DNA of 13,340 nucleotides, taken from Smittium mucronatum (lineage: Eukaryota > Kickxellomycota > Harpellomycetes > Harpellales > Legeriomycetaceae). The DNA lies in the NCBI GenBank assembly GCA_001953115.1, contig LSSL01002667.1, positions 1 to 13,340 on the forward strand. The letters are read 5' to 3'. Positions 8,692 through 13,340 of this stretch are shown piece by piece; positions within the stretch are counted from its first letter, which is position 1; every line of letters starts with the position of its first letter. Below the pieces are notes generated by a model, which worked only from the letters and a program-made list of their open reading frames with translations, did no database searches and was not told where the DNA came from. Both the position numbers and the translations under genes were made by a program.

Positions 8692-8759
8692 TTTGAAGCT
8701 AATATATTGGTTAATATAGATTGTTGAGACTATATTATTATTGGATGGGAAGCTTCAAA
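8692..8759. repeat. 68-base nested inverted repeat
   Basis: The outer arms TTTGAAGCT (8692-8700) and AGCTTCAAA (8751-8759) are perfect 9-base complements. Inside them AATATAG (8713-8719) pairs with CTATATT (8730-8736) around a 10-base loop. The nested arrangement would form an extended hairpin. It could be a fold-back element, a small structured RNA or chance. It does not look like a tRNA. Confidence 0.5.
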
Positions 8760-9684
8760 AAACTTGAAATGCTTCAGAATAAAAGACTCCTAATTAATGT
8801 GGTCTAAACCCACATGTTTTAAAGGAAAAGGATTAGTTCACTTAATTATTGAATATTCAATCAATTAAATGGTGTTCAGTTGGATCCCAACGATTGTTTC
8901 AGGTTCAATAATCGTTTATAACCTTGGATGATACATATATCTTATTTTCTATTTTAGGAAAAACAATATTTATAACATTTATTAGATGTAGTTCATTATA
9001 TATTCTCAATAATATTATTCCTGTGAATTCATATGTATAAATGTTTTTAAAGGCTATCTATGGTAGATTTTCATTTATTGACTAAAAATAAGATTAGGTA
9101 AAAACGCTTAGTATAAACTTCAGTCCATTAATTGCATCAAAAAAGTAAATCGTTTTTTAGGATATATATTCTGTAACAATTACCAAATCTATACTTTTTT
9201 TTTTTTTTACGCAGAATTTTTTTCATACTTGAAACAATATAGATATATTGCGCTATTATATCATTAAATTTCACAATTGTAAATATTATCTAATTAGCAA
9301 GAATAAGCCAATAACTTTCGATAATGAGGTAGCAATTTTCCTTGGCTAAATTTTGATAGCAACTTTTGGCAAATGGCTTTGCATGGCAATCATATTTTAT
9401 TCTTGGCAAAATAAGCACCACAATAAATTTATATTACAAAGATTTGATAATGGTAGTTTTGATACTAATTTTTCTGTTGCTATCTACCAAACAAATCGTT
9501 AATTTACCCAAATATTAATGTTTTTATAACCATAGATATACAGCACAAGTAATTAAAAAATATCTGCATTATTAATCCTCATATGTTTTATGAGCAATTT
9601 ATTGGTATAATAATTGTATTGCATAATTAGCCATTATTTTCACAATGCAATAATGTAATCATCTTTTAATCGGAGCCACCTAAA

Positions 9685-9691
9685 AGATAAG
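9685..9691 (+). promoter_or_regulatory. Candidate GATA-type site AGATAAG
   Basis: AGATAAG lies about 150 bases upstream of the plus-strand gene's ATG and matches the HGATAR sites bound by eukaryotic GATA factors. A repeated AAAGGATC octamer flanks the area at 9708-9715 and 9781-9788. Short motifs of this sort occur often by chance. Confidence 0.2.
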
Positions 9692-9775
9692 AGCTTGTAA
9701 GGAGTCCAAAGGATCTTTCCCTCAAAATTACAGGGTTATTTTCATAGCATATTAATATAAAAGATTCAAAGAAAA

Positions 9776-9784
9776 TATATAAAG
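9776..9784 (+). promoter_or_regulatory. Candidate TATA box TATATAAAG
   Basis: A strong match to the TATAWAWR consensus ends 55 bases upstream of the ATG at 9839. It parallels the TATATAAG upstream of the divergent gene. This suggests both genes use similar short core promoters at opposite ends of the intergenic region. Confidence 0.5.
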
Positions 9785-9838
9785 GATCAATTCGGCTAAT
9801 ATAGAACGTTAAACTCATATTGTTATCTCTTTGTAATA

Positions 9839-12664
9839 ATGTTTTCTTCTGAGAGTAAAAATTCTGATGTTCCGGCCGTTGATCAGTACAGCGAGCTTGG
9901 GACCTCAGATTATTCTGAAAGAGGTTATTTCAAGACTTTCTCTTCTCAGCTCGTAAAAATGCTTAGCAGGAACTTTACTCTCCTCTGCAGGTATTATGTT
10001 TCCACATTTTCCCAGGCTTTCCTCAGTCCTATTGCTTTTCTTTTGATCATGTTTGCTCTTCAGAAATCATATGACCACATCAATAAAAAATCTGTTCCTC
10101 ATCCTGAATCTTATCCTCTCGGGCCCTTGGATATGTGTCAAGGCTTAAAACGAAATGATCCTTGTGTCAACCTCATGTATTACCCTCAATCCACTGACTC
10201 TGACTCAATTATGAGGCTATTTGCTAACAACAACCTCGAAAGAACTGGAGTTTCTTCTAGCGACAAGAACGCTATCAATTTTGAAGGAGTATTTGATTTA
10301 GATGTAAACACCCCCCCTAATAAGAAATACGGTATCGTTAGTATCCCCAATGAAGACTTTCTGTACAACTATTGCCTCAACAATCCTAATACCACCACAT
10401 TTGGTATCTCCTTTGAAATTAACAAGCCTGCTGACATATATAAATACCAGCTATGGTTTAACACTACTCTTCAACGAAACGATACAGCTGCATATAACAC
10501 TCGTGTATTGGGTTTGATTAGAGGTATTGATGAAGCAATTATAGGCTACGCGGGAAACGGAAATGCCCAAATAGAGGTAAATTTAAAGGACTGGCCTACG
10601 GTTCCCCCTCAACAATCCTCCCAAATCATAGTAGCAACCCTTGGTCCTATGTTTTTGTTTTCCTCTCAAATGGTCATCTTCATTAACTTTATTTTAATGC
10701 TTGTTACTGAAAAAGAGAAGAGACTAAGAGAATCTTTGCAGACGGCCGGCCTGAGACCTGAGGTGTATTGGCTCTCTTGGTATCTGGCTTATTCCGTTGT
10801 GGTTGTTATTTGTGTTTTAGTCACAATGGCTATGGGCGCTGCGCTAGATTTGGACGTGTTCAGGAACGCTAACTTCTTTGCTCTTTTCTTCAATCTCCTT
10901 CTGCTTAACCTTTCTATGCTTATGGTGGGTTGCATGTTGAGTGCCATGATTAATACGTCGCAAACCGCTGTTCTAGTTAGTGTTTACATATTTGTCATTG
11001 GATTGATTCTTATGGGTGCTATTTTCTCAAATCCTAGTTTCACATATATATGGTGGGACTCTGGAACTACTCCAGCCATTCGCCGTGTTCTGATGCTTCT
11101 TCCTCCTTTTAACTTTGGTGTTTTATTCGTTACAATTTCAAATTTGGCTTCTGGTTCCGTTCAACCTATTACTGGGACTTACATTCCCGGAATCGGATTC
11201 AAGTGGGGTGATCTCTTCAAAGATATTCCTGCCAATTATGTTCAATCAACTGATGTCAACCAGACTTCTATCCCCGTTCCGCATCCCGATTTCTTCCTTA
11301 CTAGACTTTTGTTGAACATGCTATTATATTTTATTTTGGCTTGGTATTTCGATAAAGTCACTCCCAACAACATCAGAGTAAGAAAATCTGCATTCTTTCC
11401 CCTAAACCCTATGTATTGGTTTTCATTGTTTAAATCTAAGAAAACTTACCAGGAGTTATCAACAAATGAGTGGCTCAGCAAATTAAAACCTTCAATTCCT
11501 CCTCGACAAAACGAAGATGAGGATGTCACTGCTGAAAGAAGTGCTGTTTTAGATCCCAATGTTGATTATTCTTTAAGGATTGTTGATCTCAATAAGGTAT
11601 TCCGCAGTGGATTTTTTTCCAGAAAGAAGTTTACTGCTATTGACAGCACGTGCTTGGGTATTAAGGAAGGTGAGGTATTGGCTTTGCTCGGTCAAAATGG
11701 TGCTGGTAAATCTACAACAATGAATATTTTGTCCGGCACCATGAACCAATCTGGTGGTGATGCTCTATTTTATGGGATGCCGCTCAAGGATCAACTTTCT
11801 GTTAGAAGAATTTTGGGTATTTGCCCACAACATGATATTTTGTTTGATAATCTCAACGCAGTTGAACATATAAGGTTATACGCTGGTATCAAGGGTCTAT
11901 CTAAAGAGGAGATCGACCGAATTATTGAAGACGGCCTTTACGCTGTGAGGCTTTATTCTGTCAGATTTAAACTCTCTAAAACATATTCAGGAGGTATGAA
12001 ACGCCGTCTATCCGTTTTAATCGCCACAATCGGAAACCCTAAAGTTGTATTCCTTGATGAGCCAACTACTGGTATGGACCCCGTAAATCGAAGACATGTG
12101 TGGAGATACTTGGAGCGTTTCAAAAAAGGCCGTGTAATTATTCTAACTTCTCACTCTATGGAAGAAGCTGATGTCCTTAGTGATAGGGTTGCTATTATGG
12201 CTCACGGTAGACTAAGAGCTTTAGGAACAAGTATCAAACTCAAATCTAAATTCGGAATCGGATATAGATTCTCTATGATTGCAAAGGATACTTCCAACTA
12301 TTCAATTTTGAAGGCAACCGTTTCTAATCTTTTCCCCCAAGCCATCTTAGAGGACGATTCCGCTGGTTCTCTATTATATAATATTCCGAAGGAACATGAT
12401 GACATCATTCCCAAGTTTGTATCATGGCTAGAAGCTAACCAGGAAAATTTGGTCGATGGGCTTACTCAAGAAGATGGCGATACAGAGTTTTCTATGTCTA
12501 TGCCTGTGCCTTACCAATCAGAAAAGCCTAATGCTGGTTTATCTTCAAGTAATGGTACTGCTAAATTAATATCTGCTTGGGGAATGTCTCAAACATCTCT
12601 CGAGGAGGTTTTCCTCAAACTTGTTAGAGAAGCGCAGATTGAGTATGAGTCTGGGAATTGGTAA
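9839..12664 (+). CDS. ABCA-family half-size ABC transporter (941 aa, NBD2/ATH-like)
   Basis: This is an ABC subfamily A half-transporter, TMD then NBD. A soluble N-terminus rich in acidic residues and Ser precedes the first membrane segment (about 58-76). A luminal or extracellular loop (77-263) follows, with sequons N184, N208 and N214 and cysteines 100, 109 and 179. About six further membrane segments lie between 264 and 504. The ABCA hallmark TEKEKRLRESLQTAGL is at 290-305 and the linker motif EDVTAER at 561-567. The NBD has Walker A GQNGAGKS 618-625, Q-loop Q664, signature YSGGM 716-720, Walker B VVFLDE 736-741 with catalytic E741, D-loop GMDP 745-748 and switch H772. The C-terminal motif WGMSQTSLEEVF is at 914-925. 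The block KRRLSV...GMDP...HSMEEADVLSDR resembles plant and amoebal half-size ABCA proteins. An acidic, Ser-rich stretch (866-908) before the last motif is absent from the divergent partner. The start is the first Met after an in-frame TAA at 9797; tandem TAA-TAG stops; no intron. Lipid transport is the family expectation. Confidence 0.95.
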   Translation: MFSSESKNSDVPAVDQYSELGTSDYSERGYFKTFSSQLVKMLSRNFTLLCRYYVSTFSQAFLSPIAFLLIMFALQKSYDHINKKSVPHPESYPLGPLDMCQGLKRNDPCVNLMYYPQSTDSDSIMRLFANNNLERTGVSSSDKNAINFEGVFDLDVNTPPNKKYGIVSIPNEDFLYNYCLNNPNTTTFGISFEINKPADIYKYQLWFNTTLQRNDTAAYNTRVLGLIRGIDEAIIGYAGNGNAQIEVNLKDWPTVPPQQSSQIIVATLGPMFLFSSQMVIFINFILMLVTEKEKRLRESLQTAGLRPEVYWLSWYLAYSVVVVICVLVTMAMGAALDLDVFRNANFFALFFNLLLLNLSMLMVGCMLSAMINTSQTAVLVSVYIFVIGLILMGAIFSNPSFTYIWWDSGTTPAIRRVLMLLPPFNFGVLFVTISNLASGSVQPITGTYIPGIGFKWGDLFKDIPANYVQSTDVNQTSIPVPHPDFFLTRLLLNMLLYFILAWYFDKVTPNNIRVRKSAFFPLNPMYWFSLFKSKKTYQELSTNEWLSKLKPSIPPRQNEDEDVTAERSAVLDPNVDYSLRIVDLNKVFRSGFFSRKKFTAIDSTCLGIKEGEVLALLGQNGAGKSTTMNILSGTMNQSGGDALFYGMPLKDQLSVRRILGICPQHDILFDNLNAVEHIRLYAGIKGLSKEEIDRIIEDGLYAVRLYSVRFKLSKTYSGGMKRRLSVLIATIGNPKVVFLDEPTTGMDPVNRRHVWRYLERFKKGRVIILTSHSMEEADVLSDRVAIMAHGRLRALGTSIKLKSKFGIGYRFSMIAKDTSNYSILKATVSNLFPQAILEDDSAGSLLYNIPKEHDDIIPKFVSWLEANQENLVDGLTQEDGDTEFSMSMPVPYQSEKPNAGLSSSNGTAKLISAWGMSQTSLEEVFLKLVREAQIEYESGNW

Positions 12665-12964
12665 TAGAAACCTCTGATTCTTGTCTATAATTACATCCCC
12701 GCGGTTGATTGTGCTTTCTTTTCCAGTTGCCTATCGTTATATCTGCCTTTTACATCGTTATTACGATTTTGTGAACATTTTTATTTGCATTCTTGATAAG
12801 CTATTCTATTTTTTTACTACTTTAAAGTTCTCACTTATCATTTTTGTTTTCATCTCTTGGTTGTAATAAATTTTAGATTATTTTGATTATTTATTGGCTT
12901 CTACCAATGTTTCGTCTTACTCCTTATTAATATTAAGTTTAAACTTTTCTATGGCCTACTTTAA
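12665..12964 (+). other. 3' flank of the plus-strand ABCA gene
   Basis: T-rich non-coding sequence lies between the stop codon and repeat unit R2. It should contain the 3' untranslated region and the AATAAA at 12865-12870. A 61-codon open frame here is low-complexity and hydrophobic by composition and is not credible as a gene. Confidence 0.6.
12865..12870 (+). terminator. Candidate polyadenylation signal AATAAA
   Basis: AATAAA lies about 201 bases after the TAA stop, within T-rich sequence. This mirrors the placement of the candidate signal behind the divergent gene (about 207 bases). It is weak evidence by itself because the motif is common in AT-rich DNA. Confidence 0.4.
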
Positions 12965-13146
12965 AACTCTCTCTCCATTAGAATTAATAAGTTGAATCAT
13001 CCAATGAAATTATGTATTTCCATTAGCGAAAAAGTTTATTTTTTATATTATTTCCAAGCATTATCGACACTAAGAAAGCTGATAAAAGCTGACCAGCTGG
13101 CATTAGAGAGCTGTATTTTGCATACAGGCTATCTGAGCTTCTCTCC
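12965..13146 (-). repeat. Dispersed repeat unit R2, divergent
   Basis: Read on the minus strand, this is a full but diverged unit in direct tandem with R1. It keeps CAGATAGCCTGTAT at its start, the TACAGCTCTCT block, GGTCAGCTTTTA, CTTAGTGTCGATAAT, AATATAAAAAATAAACTTTTT, a TAATGGAA-type block and a terminal GGAGAGAGAG. The apical hairpin arms persist as CTGTAT/ATACAG around a 5-base loop. The partners of the outer two stems of L1 are lost. Boundaries are approximate. Confidence 0.75.
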
Positions 13147-13340
13147 TAGATTTTTTTATTTGAATTAGCCAATAAAATTTCTGAATTCCATTACCAAAAA
13201 AAAAAAGTTTATTTCTATTTCCATTTTTTATATTTCGACACTAAGCCAGCTGCTTAAAGCTGACCAGATAGTACCAGAGAGCTGTATATTGTATACAGGC
13301 TATCTGTACTTAGTGTTTATCAATAACTAAACGCTCTAAT
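13147..13340 (-). repeat. Dispersed repeat unit R1 (right copy of flanking inverted repeat)
   Basis: This is the reverse-complement partner of L1 (128-318), close to identical over about 190 bases. The nested hairpin is intact with a changed loop (CTGTATA-caa-TATACAG on the minus strand). The window ends exactly inside the match: position 13340 corresponds to 128. The inverted repeat may therefore extend further right, and the window edge may be a repeat-induced assembly break. Confidence 0.9.

Larger units (their letters stand above)
3919..9838. other. 5.9 kb gene-free divergent intergenic region
   Basis: No convincing protein-coding gene, tRNA or rRNA was seen between the two transporter starts. 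The open frames present are at most about 70 codons, rich in Phe, Ile, Leu and Tyr as expected from random AT-rich DNA, and show no recognisable domain. The region must contain the promoters of both genes at its ends. It also holds several strong inverted repeats (4432-4500, 6349-6367, 6460-6489, 6552-6567, 8692-8759), three exact copies of ATGCCAAGCC (4106, 5634, 6884), a probable fragment of the flanking repeat near 6980 and a short TAA-type microsatellite near 7224-7237. The length is large for a simple shared promoter. Confidence 0.75.

Noticed and set aside
128..13340. Interpretation as a single large DNA transposon or an LTR retrotransposon
   Set aside because: No transposase, integrase or reverse transcriptase is present. 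The repeats are inverted rather than direct, which excludes LTRs of one element, and no target-site duplication can be seen because the right end is cut off.
1..13340. CRISPR array, bacterial operon signals or ribosome binding sites
   Set aside because: No regularly spaced direct repeats occur, and gene structure, family and signals are eukaryotic.

Overview
This is a eukaryotic nuclear fragment. It is strongly AT-rich outside genes and visibly less so inside them. It carries two long intronless genes, TATA boxes close to both start codons and AATAAA signals about 200 bases past both stops. Both genes encode half-size ABC transporters of subfamily A (ABCA), a eukaryotic family common in plants, animals, amoebae, oomycetes and some early-diverging fungi and absent from baker's yeast. 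Compact intronless genes in very AT-rich DNA would fit an early-diverging fungus or a free-living protist. The sequence does not settle which, and I make no firm taxonomic call.

Layout. Positions 1-127 hold T-rich DNA with three small GC-rich dyads. Positions 128 to about 605 hold two adjacent units (L1, L2) of a dispersed repeat. After about 240 bases of 3' flank comes the first ABCA gene on the minus strand (847-3918). A gene-free region of 5.9 kb (3919-9838) separates it from the second ABCA gene on the plus strand (9839-12664). About 300 bases of 3' flank follow, then two more units of the same repeat (R2, R1; about 12965-13340) in the opposite orientation. The window is therefore roughly symmetrical: repeat, gene pointing outward, long shared 5' region, gene pointing outward, repeat. 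The repeat has the same orientation relative to each gene.

How the genes may work together. Each protein has one transmembrane domain and one complete nucleotide-binding domain (NBD), so each must pair to form a working transporter. The minus-strand protein has a canonical LSGGQ signature and GLDP D-loop. The plus-strand protein has YSGGM and GMDP, a combination also seen in the second NBD of full-length ABCA proteins. The divergent arrangement and similar core promoters make co-expression and heterodimer formation plausible, though homodimers are possible. By family, the substrate is expected to be a lipid.

The most unusual material is the repeat family. Its units carry a three-layer nested hairpin whose apical stem is kept across copies while the loop varies. 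One unit (L2) has a GC-rich segment of foreign composition inside that hairpin. The long intergenic region has no convincing gene. It does hold several near-perfect inverted repeats, a recurring ATGCCAAGCC decamer and a probable decayed fragment of the flanking repeat.
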